Shown: positions 26,379 to 36,255, counted from the first letter of the stretch. The stretch: DNA of 64,000 nucleotides from Vibrio sp. 10N (GCF_036245475.1 NZ_BTPM01000002.1:930001-994000), one strand, 5' to 3'. Made by a program: numbers and translations. The notes: a model not told the origin generated them from the letters alone.

Positions 26379-28864
26379 AAATGACAAGACGTGCGTTCGT
26401 GAAAGCGAACGCAGCGGCATCAGCGGCGGCTGTAGCAGGTATTACCCTTCCTGCGTCAGCAACCAACCTGATTGCTAGCTCCGACCAAACAAAAATTACC
26501 TGGGATAAAGCACCTTGTCGTTTCTGTGGTACAGGCTGTTCTGTACTAGTAGGGACGCAAAACGGTAAAGTTGTTGCGACCCAAGGTGACCCTGAAGCGC
26601 CAGTTAACAAGGGTTTGAACTGTATCAAAGGCTACTTCCTGTCTAAAGTGATGTACGGTAATGATCGTCTTACTCAGCCTCTACTTCGTATGAAAGATGG
26701 TAAGTTCGACAAAGACGGTGAGTTCACGCCTATTTCTTGGGACGAAGCATTCGACATCATGGCTGAGAAATGGAAAGCATCTCTTAAAGCCAAAGGACCA
26801 ACCAGCATCGGTATGTTTGGTTCTGGTCAATGGACCGTTATGGAAGGTTACGCTGCTGCAAAAATGATGAAAGCAGGTTTCCGTTCCAACAACATCGACC
26901 CGAACGCTCGTCACTGTATGGCATCTGCGGTAGTGGGTTTCATGCGCGCCTTTGGTATCGATGAGCCTATGGGTTGTTACGATGATTTCGAGAACGCTGA
27001 CGCATTCGTGCTTTGGGGTTCAAACATGGCAGAGATGCACCCAGTACTATGGACTCGTATTACTGACCGTCGTCTAAGCCATCCTCATGTTCGTGTTAAC
27101 GTACTGTCTACGTACTACCACCGTTCATTCGAGCTTGCTGATCACGGTTACATCTTTAATCCTCAGTCTGACCTTGCGATCGCAAACTTCATCGCTAACT
27201 ACATCATTGAAAACGATGCCGTTAACTGGGACTTCGTAAACAAACACACTAACTTCAAGCAAGCTGACACCGATATCGGTTACGGTCTGCGCGATGACGA
27301 CCCACTGCAAAAAGCTGCGGCTAACCCTAACTCTGGCAACATGAGCGATATCTCATTCGAAGAGTACAAGAAGTCTGTTGCTCCATACACAGTAGAGAAA
27401 GCGTCAGAGATCTCAGGTGTTGAACCAGAGAAATTGATTGAACTTGCGAAACAATACGCTGATCCAAACACTAAAGTGATGTCACTTTGGACGATGGGTA
27501 TGAACCAACATACTCGTGGTGTATGGATGAACGGTTTGGTTTATAACATCCACCTATTAACCGGTAAGATCGCAACTCCTGGTAACAGCCCATTCTCATT
27601 GACAGGTCAACCATCAGCATGTGGTACTGCTCGTGAGGTAGGTACTTTTGCTCACCGTCTACCTGCGGACATGGTGGTTGCAAACCCTAAACACCGTGCG
27701 ATTGCTGAGAAAGAATGGAAACTGCCAGAAGGTACGATTCCACCAAAACCTGGTTTCCACGCAGTACTTCAAGACCGCATGTTGAAAGACGGCGTTCTAA
27801 ACTGCTACTGGGTACAATGTAATAACAACATGCAGGCTGGTCCAAACATAAACGAAGAGCGTCTACCTGGCTACCGTAACCCAGAGAACTTTATCGTCGT
27901 TTCAGACCCATACCCAACTGCAACAGCACAAGCCGCTGACCTTGTCCTTCCGACCGCAATGTGGATCGAAAAAGAAGGGGCTTACGGCAACGCTGAGCGT
28001 CGTACTCAAGCTTGGTATCAACAAGTTGAAACCGTGGGCGAAGCGAAGTCTGACTTATGGCAAGTTATGGAGTTCTCTAAGCGCTTCAAGATGGAAGACG
28101 TTTGGCCAGAAGAGCTTCTAGCGAAAGCACCAGAATACCGTGGCAAAACAATGTACGACATGCTGTTTAAGAACGGTCAAGTCGACAAGTACCCTATCGA
28201 AGAAGCTCGTGAGTTGAACGATGACGCACACCACTTCGGTTATTACGTTCAAAAAGGTCTTTTCGAAGAGTACGCAGCGTTTGGTCGCGGTCATGGTCAT
28301 GACTTAGCACCATACGATGTTTACCACCAAGTGCGTGGTCTACGTTGGCCAGTTGTTGATGGCAAAGAGACGCTGTGGCGCTACAAAGAAGGCTCAGATC
28401 CATATGCGAAAGCAGGTTCAGGTTGGGACTTCTACGGTAAGCCAGACGGCAAAGCTTTGATTATTTCAGCACCGTACGAAGCGCCACCAGAAGTGCCAGA
28501 CGAAGAGTTTGACTTGTGGCTATGTACAGGCCGTGTCCTTGAGCACTGGCATACAGGTACCATGACACGTCGTGTTCCTGAGCTGTATAAAGCTGTCCCT
28601 GATGCGGTATGTTACATGCATCCAGAAGATGCTAAGGCTCGCGGTGTACGTCGCGGTGAAGAAATTCTCATGGCAAACAAACGCGGTGAAGTTCGCGTAC
28701 GTGTAGAAACACGCGGTCGTAACCGTCCACCTCAAGGTTTGGTATTCGTACCATTCTTCGATGCTCGTATCCTAATCAACAAGTTGATTCTCGATGCGAC
28801 TGATCCTCTGTCCAAACAGACAGACTTCAAGAAGTGCCCTGTTAAGATCACCAAATTGGCTTAA
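26375..28864 (+). CDS. napA: Periplasmic nitrate reductase catalytic subunit NapA
   Basis: A full-length 829-residue molybdoprotein. A twin-arginine signal (TRRAFVKANAAASAAA) leads, with likely cleavage near residue 32. The 4Fe-4S motif CRFCGTGCSV ends with the distal cysteine in LNCIKGYF. The molybdenum ligand is Cys181 in NARHCMASAV. It reduces nitrate to nitrite in the periplasm using a bis-molybdopterin-guanine-dinucleotide cofactor, which ties it to moeA-moeB elsewhere in the window. It is coupled to napD by overlap and followed by napB. Confidence 0.97.
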   Translation: MKMTRRAFVKANAAASAAAVAGITLPASATNLIASSDQTKITWDKAPCRFCGTGCSVLVGTQNGKVVATQGDPEAPVNKGLNCIKGYFLSKVMYGNDRLTQPLLRMKDGKFDKDGEFTPISWDEAFDIMAEKWKASLKAKGPTSIGMFGSGQWTVMEGYAAAKMMKAGFRSNNIDPNARHCMASAVVGFMRAFGIDEPMGCYDDFENADAFVLWGSNMAEMHPVLWTRITDRRLSHPHVRVNVLSTYYHRSFELADHGYIFNPQSDLAIANFIANYIIENDAVNWDFVNKHTNFKQADTDIGYGLRDDDPLQKAAANPNSGNMSDISFEEYKKSVAPYTVEKASEISGVEPEKLIELAKQYADPNTKVMSLWTMGMNQHTRGVWMNGLVYNIHLLTGKIATPGNSPFSLTGQPSACGTAREVGTFAHRLPADMVVANPKHRAIAEKEWKLPEGTIPPKPGFHAVLQDRMLKDGVLNCYWVQCNNNMQAGPNINEERLPGYRNPENFIVVSDPYPTATAQAADLVLPTAMWIEKEGAYGNAERRTQAWYQQVETVGEAKSDLWQVMEFSKRFKMEDVWPEELLAKAPEYRGKTMYDMLFKNGQVDKYPIEEARELNDDAHHFGYYVQKGLFEEYAAFGRGHGHDLAPYDVYHQVRGLRWPVVDGKETLWRYKEGSDPYAKAGSGWDFYGKPDGKALIISAPYEAPPEVPDEEFDLWLCTGRVLEHWHTGTMTRRVPELYKAVPDAVCYMHPEDAKARGVRRGEEILMANKRGEVRVRVETRGRNRPPQGLVFVPFFDARILINKLILDATDPLSKQTDFKKCPVKITKLA

Positions 28865-28885
28865 CAGAGAACGAATGAGCAAAAC

Positions 28886-28907
28886 GGCTGCTCCAGTAGG
28901 AGTAGCC
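28886..28907 (+). other. Intercistronic hairpin between napA and napB
   Basis: GGCTGCTCC (28886-28894) pairs with GGAGTAGCC (28899-28907) with one G-U pair over AGTA. No T-run follows, so it is more likely an mRNA-stability or processing hairpin than a terminator. Confidence 0.5.
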
Positions 28908-28941
28908 ATCGAAGAATTAGCCTAAAGGCGGAGAAACAAAA

Positions 28942-29403
28942 ATGAAAAAATTGATTGTTGCTATTCTCTCTGTTGGTGCACTTATCGCCGGCGTAGCACA
29001 AGCAGAATTGAATAACCCGGGTGGAACTGGTGGTCTAGATTCACTTCGTGGTAGTACGAACCTTGAAGACACTCGTCCTGCGGATGACTTCAAACACACA
29101 CCTAAAGACCAACTGGTAGAGAGTTCCTATGTGTATCAGCCTCCACTGATCCCTCACCAAATTCGTAACTATGAAGTATCGCTTAACGCGAACAAATGCT
29201 TGGCATGCCATAGCTGGAAAAATGCGAAAGAAGCAGGTGCAACCAAAATCAGTGTGACTCACTACATGAACCGTGAAGATGCTGTGTTGGCTGATATGTC
29301 TCCTCGTCGCTACTTCTGTCTTCAGTGCCACGTACCTCAAGTTGACGCTCAACCATTGGTTGGCAACGACTTCGAGCGCGTTGATTCATTGCGTACTGAA
29401 TAG
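28942..29403 (+). CDS. napB: Nitrate reductase cytochrome c subunit NapB
   Basis: A 153-residue periplasmic dihaem cytochrome with a signal peptide cleaved near AQAE. Two CxxCH haem motifs are present, CLACH near residue 86 and CLQCH near 126, with YVYQPPLIPHQI in between as in other NapB proteins. It passes electrons from NapC to NapA. AAAGGCGGAG precedes the ATG. Confidence 0.95.
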   Translation: MKKLIVAILSVGALIAGVAQAELNNPGGTGGLDSLRGSTNLEDTRPADDFKHTPKDQLVESSYVYQPPLIPHQIRNYEVSLNANKCLACHSWKNAKEAGATKISVTHYMNREDAVLADMSPRRYFCLQCHVPQVDAQPLVGNDFERVDSLRTE

Positions 29404-29429
29404 CCAATTGAAGTAGAGAGAGGCTATAT

Positions 29430-30008
29430 ATGAAATTTTTAAAAGCGTTTTGGAAACGTCTTAAGTCACCAAGTAAAGTCGCGGCAGGCATTGTTCTGTT
29501 CCTCGGCTTCTCGGGCGGACTTTTGTTTTGGGGTGCGTTTAACACGGGCATGGAAATGACGAACACCGAGGAGTTTTGCTCGGGCTGTCATGCTCCTATC
29601 GTAGCGGAAATCCAGGAAACCATTCACTGGTCAAACCGTTCTGGTGTACGTGCTATCTGTTCTGATTGTCACGTTCCACATAACTGGACAGATAAGATCA
29701 TTCGTAAAGTTCAAGCATCGAAAGAGCTGTTCGCTCACTACGTACTCGACACTATTGGTACGGAAGAGAAGTTTAAAGCTCGACGTGGTCACCTTGCAGA
29801 ACGTGAATGGGCACGACTGAAGGGTAACGATTCTTTAGAATGTCGAAACTGTCACGAGTTCGATTTTATGGACTTCTCTGAACAAGGTCCACGAAGCGTA
29901 CAACAACACTCAACGGCGCTAGCATCAGGCGAAAAGACATGTGTAGATTGCCACAAAGGTATCGCACACCGTCTACCTGATATGGAAGGCGTTGAAGGCT
30001 GGCAATAA
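29430..30008 (+). CDS. napC: Tetrahaem cytochrome c NapC
   Basis: A 192-residue NapC/NirT-type quinol dehydrogenase. One N-terminal membrane anchor (about residues 18-38) is followed by four CxxCH motifs: CSGCHAP, CSDCHVP, CRNCHEF and CVDCHKG. It oxidises menaquinol/ubiquinol and reduces NapB. No napG or napH is present, so NapC appears to be the only quinol link in this operon. Confidence 0.95.
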   Translation: MKFLKAFWKRLKSPSKVAAGIVLFLGFSGGLLFWGAFNTGMEMTNTEEFCSGCHAPIVAEIQETIHWSNRSGVRAICSDCHVPHNWTDKIIRKVQASKELFAHYVLDTIGTEEKFKARRGHLAEREWARLKGNDSLECRNCHEFDFMDFSEQGPRSVQQHSTALASGEKTCVDCHKGIAHRLPDMEGVEGWQ

Positions 30009-30019
30009 AGGAGCACTGA

Positions 30020-30154
30020 ATGAGCACATTAGAATCGGTTATTTGGCACGTGCTTGGCTACGCGGCAATGCCGGTCATCATCTTGTCTGGATTTGTAGGG
30101 GTTGCTGCGGTATCACTTTGGCTGCTCTCTCTTGGCAAAGACAAAGAGATATAA
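30020..30154 (+). CDS. Short nap-associated single-helix membrane protein (TIGR02808-like)
   Basis: A 44-residue protein: MSTLESVIWHVLGY, then one hydrophobic helix, ending in GKDKEI. AAAGGAG precedes its ATG, and it starts 11 bases after the napC stop, before the operon terminator. I recall a family of roughly 46-residue membrane proteins found almost only beside nap genes of Vibrio and Photobacterium (TIGR02808). The match is by size, topology and location. Its function is unknown; accessory stability of the Nap membrane complex is a guess. Confidence 0.8.
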   Translation: MSTLESVIWHVLGYAAMPVIILSGFVGVAAVSLWLLSLGKDKEI

Positions 30155-30173
30155 ACACGATCAAACTATCATC

Positions 30174-30195
30174 AAGCCTCGCATTCGCGAGGCTT
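30174..30195 (+). terminator. Terminator of the nap operon
   Basis: AAGCCTCGC (30174-30182) pairs perfectly with GCGAGGCTT (30187-30195) over ATTC and continues into a T-run. Confidence 0.92.
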
Positions 30196-30291
30196 TTTTT
30201 ATTCGCAAACCAAAATGTCTACTATATTTAAATAAATCAATAAAATTAGATAAATAGAGTCAGGTTCCCGTCTTACCATACAGGGATAACC

Positions 30292-33200
30292 ATGGCCTTA
30301 ACTAGGTTTCGCTTGTCCATGTCTAAACAGTCCAGTAGGGTTAAAAAGCTCTCAATTCGTCATGCAGTCGCATTGCTCTTCATCGTTGTTATTTCAGCTA
30401 CAGCGATACTTTCTGCCTCTTTGATTTATTCGCTAACCAAACAGCGAGAAGTCGACACTGCGCTCAGCACACTAGGACTTGTCTCCTCCATCGTATCGGA
30501 TAGATTAGAGCAATTTGACGATGTCGGTGAGCAAACAACCAATCAATTAGCTTACTTACTCTCAACCACACAAGGGAAGAAATCCACTGCTGAGTTGATC
30601 GAGATATTTGGTGCCGCTTTCGTCGGCAATGACTTTTTACACAGTATCTATGTTGGTTTCGACGATGACCACTTTGTACAGTTGTTTAACCTCGAAGCAG
30701 ACTATATCTCTGAGCATCTCGACCTAATCGAAGGCGAGGCTTGGATGGTTGTTGAGCATCTAACCAGTGGCGAAGCACGCATAAAAACCACTCAATATTT
30801 TTTAGATACCCTAGAGCTCAGCCGAGAGGTCGTTACACTCAGCAACTACTATCCGACGAAGCGGGGTTGGTACACTCGTGCCACGCCCGACTCCGTGAGT
30901 AAATCGCAACCCTACTTATTTCACAATATCAGGATCTCCGGACAAACCTTCTCGAAGCGCCTACCGCAGAGAAATGCTGTTGTTGGCGTTGATATTTCCT
31001 TAGCACAACTTGGAAATCACTTTGAGCAGTCCCTCGGCGAAGTTGAGCTGCTCAAGGGTGCAGAAGTCTATGTAAGCACATTTGATGGTCGTATTATTGG
31101 TAGCAGTCATTTTGATTCAAAGAAGAGCAACCTTCCTTATGTAGAACCCATGCCACTGACCGATGACCAAGTTACCACTGTCATCAACGCTCCGACTTTG
31201 ACGGTTTCCAACCAGCTCAACTGGGAACCTATCGACTTTGCTGTAGGCGGACAACCTTTTGGTTATTCGCCCGATTTATTTAGGCTGATATCCGACACGA
31301 CTGGACTCCAGTTTCAGTTTGTCAACGGACTGCTTTGGAGCGAACTTGTTGAAGACTTTCAGAGCAAAAATATAGATATTCTTCAATCTATTGCTGCTAG
31401 CAACTCAAAAACCGATTCCCACATAGAAGGCAACATACTCTTCGAGCTTGATTATGCCGTTGCCAGTCACACTGAAAGTGCAACTTTCAGTTCTCTCGCC
31501 GATTTGTCGGGTAAAACCATAGGTATGATTGGTGGATGGTCTGTCATAGAGAAGCTTGTCGAGTCCTATCCAGAGATTACGGTATATCGATATGAGTCAT
31601 ATAGCGACGCGCTGAAAGATGTTCATGAGCGACGGATTAGTGGTGTGCTCGACAACCGAGCTGTGCTCACTAATAAGCTTAAGCGCACCAATAAAGACAC
31701 ACTTAGACTGCAAGGTATTGAGCACGCCGAGATTCTGCCCAAAGGGTTTACCTATGTCACCAGAGATGAGCTACGTCCTTATGTTGAAATTATCAACCAA
31801 GCACTTCAGTATTTAAAAACCAAGGGTGTTATCGAGCAGCTCAATCAACGCTGGCTCAGATCTCCACAGCAAACTTTCGGCCACGTTAACAACGAAACTC
31901 TGCTATCACGAATCTCCGACTCTCATAGCTTTGGAAAAATCACGGCAATTGATATCGATGACAAATCAAGCTATGTCTTCGTAGACCAAGTCAATACCGT
32001 CCCAGCAGAATACCTAATCGTTTCGTTACCCGAGGAAAAAGTGCTTGGGCAAGTATACAAGTACGTCATGTACAATGTTGCATGGACTTTAGCGGCACTA
32101 GTGATCATGGTGCCGATAGTGTGGTACTTCAGTACGCCACTCTCCAACCCAATATATCGACTGGTCAAAGAGACTGATAAAGTCAAACGCCGTCAATATG
32201 ACCAAGTCGAAAAGCACAGCAGCCCGGTTCGTGAAGTCGATGAGCTTTCTACCGCCATCTTTGAGATGTCTCAATCCCTAAATCAATATCAGCAATCACA
32301 AGAAGAGTTCATAGAATCGATTATCCAACTGATTGCGAAAACCATTGATAGCAAATCGCCATATACAGGCGGGCACTGTCTACGTGTCCCAGAGCTTGCA
32401 CTGATGTTGGTTGACGCGGCTGAACAGGCAAAAGATCCTGTGTTTGAGAATTTCCATTTTAAAAATGACGCGGAGCGCCGTGAGTTTAGAATAGCCGCTT
32501 GGCTGCATGATTGTGGAAAAATAACCACACCAGAATACGTTGTAGATAAAGGGACTAAGCTTGAAACCAATTACAATCGCATCAACGAAGTCAGAACTCG
32601 CTTTGAAGTGTTATGGCGTGATGCGGAAATAGAGGCACTGAAGTCTGAAATTGACACGCCAGAGAATAAACAGCAAATCATCGAAGCGCTCCAAGTCCGC
32701 CAACAAATGCTTCGCGAGCAGTTTGCGTTTGTCGCTAACATCAATATTGGCGGGGAGTTTTTAAATGACCAAGACAAAGAGCGACTCATCAAGATAGCTA
32801 AACAGCCGTGGCAACGGTATTTTGATAACCGACTAGGTCTATCGCCGGTAGAAGAGGAACGCATGTCCAAGCAGAGTGATTCGCTCCCTGTCACTGAATC
32901 GCTCCTAAGCGATAAAATCGAGCATGTTATCCATCACCACAGCGAGATTTCTTATCCACCCGAGCTTGGCATCAAAGTGGATGTCCCTGAGCATTTGTAT
33001 AACCTAGGCGAGCTGCACAACCTCACCATATCACGAGGTACACTAACAGCCGAAGAGCGCTTTAAAATCAACGAACATATGATCACTGGTATCCAAATGC
33101 TAAGTAGCATTCCATTTCCAGAGGACTTACAAAACGTCGAGCGCATTGCCACCACTCACCATGAAACAATGAAAGGGACAGGTTATCCACGGCGATTAAC

Positions 33201-33468
33201 TGGAGACGAGCTATCCATTCCCGAGCGAATTCTAGCAGTTTCCGATATTTTTGAAGCACTCACTGCTTCAGATAGACCTTACAAAAAAGCCAAGACCATT
33301 AGCCAATCACTCGATATTCTTCACAATATGGCGCTAGATAACCATGTGGATATCGAAGTCTTTCGTTTGTTTGTTCGCAGCAAGGTGTATATGGATTACG
33401 CCAACCAGTTCTTAGAGCAAAGCCAAATTGATACGGTAGATGAGAGTAAGTACCTCTCTGACAGTTAG
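30292..33468 (+). CDS. HD-GYP phosphodiesterase with dCache and nested SBP_bac_3 sensor
   Basis: A 1058-residue membrane sensor. TM1 lies at about 24-47. A dCache-type periplasmic domain follows (RGWYTRA near residue 198; TFDGRIIGSS near 263). From about 303 to 523 a complete SBP_bac_3 solute-binding domain is found (QPFGYSPDLFRLI to VIEQLNQRWL). After it the Cache fold appears to resume (AEYLIVSLPEEKVLGQV) before TM2 at about 597-615. A HAMP-like linker and HD-GYP domain follow: HDCGK near 739 and HHE plus GTGYP near 955-964. HD-GYP proteins hydrolyse c-di-GMP. About 200 residues separate HD from GYP, longer than usual. AGGGATAACC supports the first ATG. Confidence 0.88.
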   Translation: MALTRFRLSMSKQSSRVKKLSIRHAVALLFIVVISATAILSASLIYSLTKQREVDTALSTLGLVSSIVSDRLEQFDDVGEQTTNQLAYLLSTTQGKKSTAELIEIFGAAFVGNDFLHSIYVGFDDDHFVQLFNLEADYISEHLDLIEGEAWMVVEHLTSGEARIKTTQYFLDTLELSREVVTLSNYYPTKRGWYTRATPDSVSKSQPYLFHNIRISGQTFSKRLPQRNAVVGVDISLAQLGNHFEQSLGEVELLKGAEVYVSTFDGRIIGSSHFDSKKSNLPYVEPMPLTDDQVTTVINAPTLTVSNQLNWEPIDFAVGGQPFGYSPDLFRLISDTTGLQFQFVNGLLWSELVEDFQSKNIDILQSIAASNSKTDSHIEGNILFELDYAVASHTESATFSSLADLSGKTIGMIGGWSVIEKLVESYPEITVYRYESYSDALKDVHERRISGVLDNRAVLTNKLKRTNKDTLRLQGIEHAEILPKGFTYVTRDELRPYVEIINQALQYLKTKGVIEQLNQRWLRSPQQTFGHVNNETLLSRISDSHSFGKITAIDIDDKSSYVFVDQVNTVPAEYLIVSLPEEKVLGQVYKYVMYNVAWTLAALVIMVPIVWYFSTPLSNPIYRLVKETDKVKRRQYDQVEKHSSPVREVDELSTAIFEMSQSLNQYQQSQEEFIESIIQLIAKTIDSKSPYTGGHCLRVPELALMLVDAAEQAKDPVFENFHFKNDAERREFRIAAWLHDCGKITTPEYVVDKGTKLETNYNRINEVRTRFEVLWRDAEIEALKSEIDTPENKQQIIEALQVRQQMLREQFAFVANINIGGEFLNDQDKERLIKIAKQPWQRYFDNRLGLSPVEEERMSKQSDSLPVTESLLSDKIEHVIHHHSEISYPPELGIKVDVPEHLYNLGELHNLTISRGTLTAEERFKINEHMITGIQMLSSIPFPEDLQNVERIATTHHETMKGTGYPRRLTGDELSIPERILAVSDIFEALTASDRPYKKAKTISQSLDILHNMALDNHVDIEVFRLFVRSKVYMDYANQFLEQSQIDTVDESKYLSDS

Positions 33469-33486
33469 AGCAGGCTAAATCAAAAA

Positions 33487-33506
33487 AGGGCACCACGAGG
33501 TGCCCT
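33487..33506. terminator. Bidirectional terminator between the HD-GYP gene and secF
   Basis: AGGGCACC (33487-33494) pairs perfectly with GGTGCCCT (33499-33506) over ACGA. On the minus strand it runs into a T-run, so it mainly ends the secDF transcript. Confidence 0.85.
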
Positions 33507-33526
33507 AACTTTAAATCAGTCGTTGA

Positions 33527-34429
33527 TTAAGGTGCCGTGTCAATTTCAACGGGTTGATAGTGCTTCGCTTCGAGATGCAGCCATTCTGGGATAACCGTAC
33601 CCATCGAAATCGACGACCATGTACCAGAAAAAATACCGATGAACATCGCGGTCGCAAACCCTTGCAACGCATCACCACCCAGCAGCCAAAGCGCACCAAC
33701 GGTAATTAACGTGGTACCAGAAGTCACCATGGTTCGAGCGAATGTGGCGATGACGGCTTGGTCACTCACGTCCGCCGTTTGCTCACTCGGCTTCAGTTTG
33801 AGGATTTCACGAATTCGGTCGGCGATGATGATAGAGTCGTTCAACGAGTAACCCAATACCGCCAGTACCGCAGCAAATACTGTTAGATTAAATTCCATTT
33901 GTGTTAGCGCGAAGAAACCCAACACTAAAATCACATCGTGCAGCAGCGCAGCTAATGCACCACTTGCCAGACGCCACTCAAATCTAAAGCTCAAATAGCC
34001 GAGAATACACAGCAGACAGACCAACAGAGCCAAACCACCTTGGTCGTAAAGCTCCTGACCAACCTGAGCACCGACTATGCTATCGCTTACCACTTTCGAA
34101 TGTGGGTAAGCATTCACTAAAACTTCTTTGAAAGCCTGATGTTTAGCAGCGTCTTGGTCCGCAGCGTAGCGAATTGTCCAGCGGCCTTCTTCACCCGATT
34201 TAGTCACCGAGATCCCCTCGCCCAATACTGGCGTCAGTGTGTCTCGCAGTTCACTTTGTGTCGTTGCGCTGCCCAACTGGACTTCTGATACCACCCCTCC
34301 CGTGAAATCTAGGCCAAGGTTCAATCCACGGACTCCCACCGCAGCGATAGACAACACCACTAAAGCAATCGACAGTATGTTGGTGAAATAACGAATGTTA
34401 CGAATGTGCGCTTTAAAAAACTGTTTCAT
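33527..34429 (-). CDS. secF: Protein translocase subunit SecF
   Basis: A 300-residue SecF with six predicted helices and the family motifs GLDFTGGVVSEV in the first periplasmic segment and LGYSLNDSIIIADRIRE in TM4. SecDF uses the ion-motive force to pull exported proteins out of SecYEG on the periplasmic side. It starts two bases after the secD stop. yajC is not next to it, unlike the canonical operon. Confidence 0.95.
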   Translation of the reverse strand: MKQFFKAHIRNIRYFTNILSIALVVLSIAAVGVRGLNLGLDFTGGVVSEVQLGSATTQSELRDTLTPVLGEGISVTKSGEEGRWTIRYAADQDAAKHQAFKEVLVNAYPHSKVVSDSIVGAQVGQELYDQGGLALLVCLLCILGYLSFRFEWRLASGALAALLHDVILVLGFFALTQMEFNLTVFAAVLAVLGYSLNDSIIIADRIREILKLKPSEQTADVSDQAVIATFARTMVTSGTTLITVGALWLLGGDALQGFATAMFIGIFSGTWSSISMGTVIPEWLHLEAKHYQPVEIDTAP

Positions 34430-34431
34430 GC

Positions 34432-36255
34432 TTAAACCCTTACCTCACGACGAGTGTCGCGACCCCAAACAAGATTGATGATAGCGCGGGAGGCAAAAAT
34501 TCCCGTAAACATACTAGTGAGTAGACCAAGTCCAAGTGTTAAAGCAAAACCTTGGATAGGACCGTTACCAATGGCGTATAAGATCACTGCGGTGATCATC
34601 GTCGTGATGTTGGCATCCAAAATTGTCGCCACGGCAGAGTTAAAACCTTGATCAATCGCTTGCGCAAAGCTGCGACCTTCTGACAGTTTGTCTCGAATAC
34701 GCTCAAAGATAAGTACATTGGTATCCACCGCCATACCTACTGTAAGCACTAGACCAGCAATGCCCGGAAGCGTTAACACTGCCCCTGGAACCAATGCAAT
34801 CAACCCCAACAAACACGCCATATTTAGGATAAGTGCTACGTTCGCCACCCAACCCAAACGGCGATACCACAGCGCCATAAACGTCAGTGTTAATCCCATA
34901 CCTAACGCCAGAGCAGCAAAACCATTTTGAATGTTTTCTGCACCCAATGACGCACCGATGGTACGCTCTTCGACAATAGTCACCGGTGCAGTCAAAGAGC
35001 CGGCACGAAGCAATAGAGCCAGTTGCTGCGCTTCTTCTAGGTTGCCTGACCCGGTAATTCTAAATTGACTACCCAACTGAGATTGAATGGTAGCAACACT
35101 AATGACCTTTTCGCTGCGTTCCGTTTCACCGCGCGCATTCACGCCATATTCTCGATAAACCGTCGCCATGGGCTTACCAATGTGGGTCGCTGAAAAGTCA
35201 CTCATCTTCTTGCCACCTGCATGATCAAGTGAGATGTCAACTTCCGGACGCTTCATTTGGTCAAAACCAACACGTGCGTTGACTATGTGCTCACCAGTCA
35301 GCACTGGTTTTTTCACTAGCGTGACAGGATTACCTTGCTCGTCTTTAATTCGCAGTGTCGATACTGGGTTAGACGAAGTACTGACTTCGTGAAAAGCAAG
35401 GCTCGCTGTGGCGCCAATCACGCGCTTTGCCAAAGAAGGGTCTTGAACGCCTGGTAACTCAATACGAATACCAGTACTACCCTGACGCTGAACCATAGCC
35501 TCTGTGATACCAAGCTCTTCAATACGTTGACGCATGATCTTAAGATTTTGTTGCATAGTAAGCGTTTCAAATTCGGTGTACGGTTGCGCTTTCATTGTTA
35601 TCGTCAACGCATCACCTTCACCTTTCGCTTGCCACTCTGGGTAAGACGCGTTTACAAACTTACGAGCCGCAATCTCACCTTGCTTATCCTTGGCCGTTAC
35701 ACGGATACCAGTATGGGAATCCGGTCTGACCGATACCCCAAATACACGCTCTTCACGAAGCTGCTGTTTGATTTCATCAATCACTGCATCACGCTGCTCG
35801 GATACGGCTTGTTCAACATCGACGTTAAGCAGAAATTGCACGCCCCCACGCAAATCAAGCCCGAGTTTTATGGGAGTAAAGCCCATAGACTGCAACCACT
35901 GTGGTGCAACAGAGGTATAGGAGTAAGACATAGTGTCTTCCTTGCTCACCCACTTACCAAGCACATTACGTGCATCGGTTTGCTCTGCTTCATTGTCAAA
36001 CACCAATTGGGCCACATGGTTTTCGACGCTGATCGACGTCGTTTCAACACCGTGACCAGTGAGCAATGAGTTGATCTTAAATGGTGTATCTAAATACGTA
36101 TTCTGCTGACTTAATTTGATTTCAATGGCCGGCTTCTCACCGTACCAAGAAGGCATCGCGCTGAGAGCCAAAATAACGCAAGTCACCACCAATACAAGGT
36201 ATTTCCAGGTGGAATAGTGGTTCAACACTGCTCTAGGTTGTTTTTTTGTACGCAT
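34432..36255 (-). CDS. secD: Protein translocase subunit SecD
   Basis: SecD of about 607 residues. It carries LGLDLRGGVQFLLNVDV after TM1, the large periplasmic P1 domain (QRQGSTGIRIELPGVQDPSL) and the TM4 motif GMAVDTNVLIFERIRDKL with the ion-path aspartate and arginine. I start at ATG 36255 (MRTKKQPRAVLNHYSTWKYL), with GCGGAAAACT upstream; the frame extends to 36330 without family resemblance. Vibrios usually carry two SecDF sets with reported differences in coupling ion. Isolation from yajC-tgt suggests this is the second set, which is inference. Confidence 0.93.
   Translation of the reverse strand: MRTKKQPRAVLNHYSTWKYLVLVVTCVILALSAMPSWYGEKPAIEIKLSQQNTYLDTPFKINSLLTGHGVETTSISVENHVAQLVFDNEAEQTDARNVLGKWVSKEDTMSYSYTSVAPQWLQSMGFTPIKLGLDLRGGVQFLLNVDVEQAVSEQRDAVIDEIKQQLREERVFGVSVRPDSHTGIRVTAKDKQGEIAARKFVNASYPEWQAKGEGDALTITMKAQPYTEFETLTMQQNLKIMRQRIEELGITEAMVQRQGSTGIRIELPGVQDPSLAKRVIGATASLAFHEVSTSSNPVSTLRIKDEQGNPVTLVKKPVLTGEHIVNARVGFDQMKRPEVDISLDHAGGKKMSDFSATHIGKPMATVYREYGVNARGETERSEKVISVATIQSQLGSQFRITGSGNLEEAQQLALLLRAGSLTAPVTIVEERTIGASLGAENIQNGFAALALGMGLTLTFMALWYRRLGWVANVALILNMACLLGLIALVPGAVLTLPGIAGLVLTVGMAVDTNVLIFERIRDKLSEGRSFAQAIDQGFNSAVATILDANITTMITAVILYAIGNGPIQGFALTLGLGLLTSMFTGIFASRAIINLVWGRDTRREVRV

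Noticed and set aside
26272..26628. 118-residue open frame on the minus strand opposite napD-napA
   Set aside because: It is a shadow of the nap genes, with low-complexity content and no ribosome site.
35527..36069. 180-residue open frame antisense to secD
   Set aside because: It lies wholly opposite a strongly supported gene, has no ribosome site and no recognisable features.
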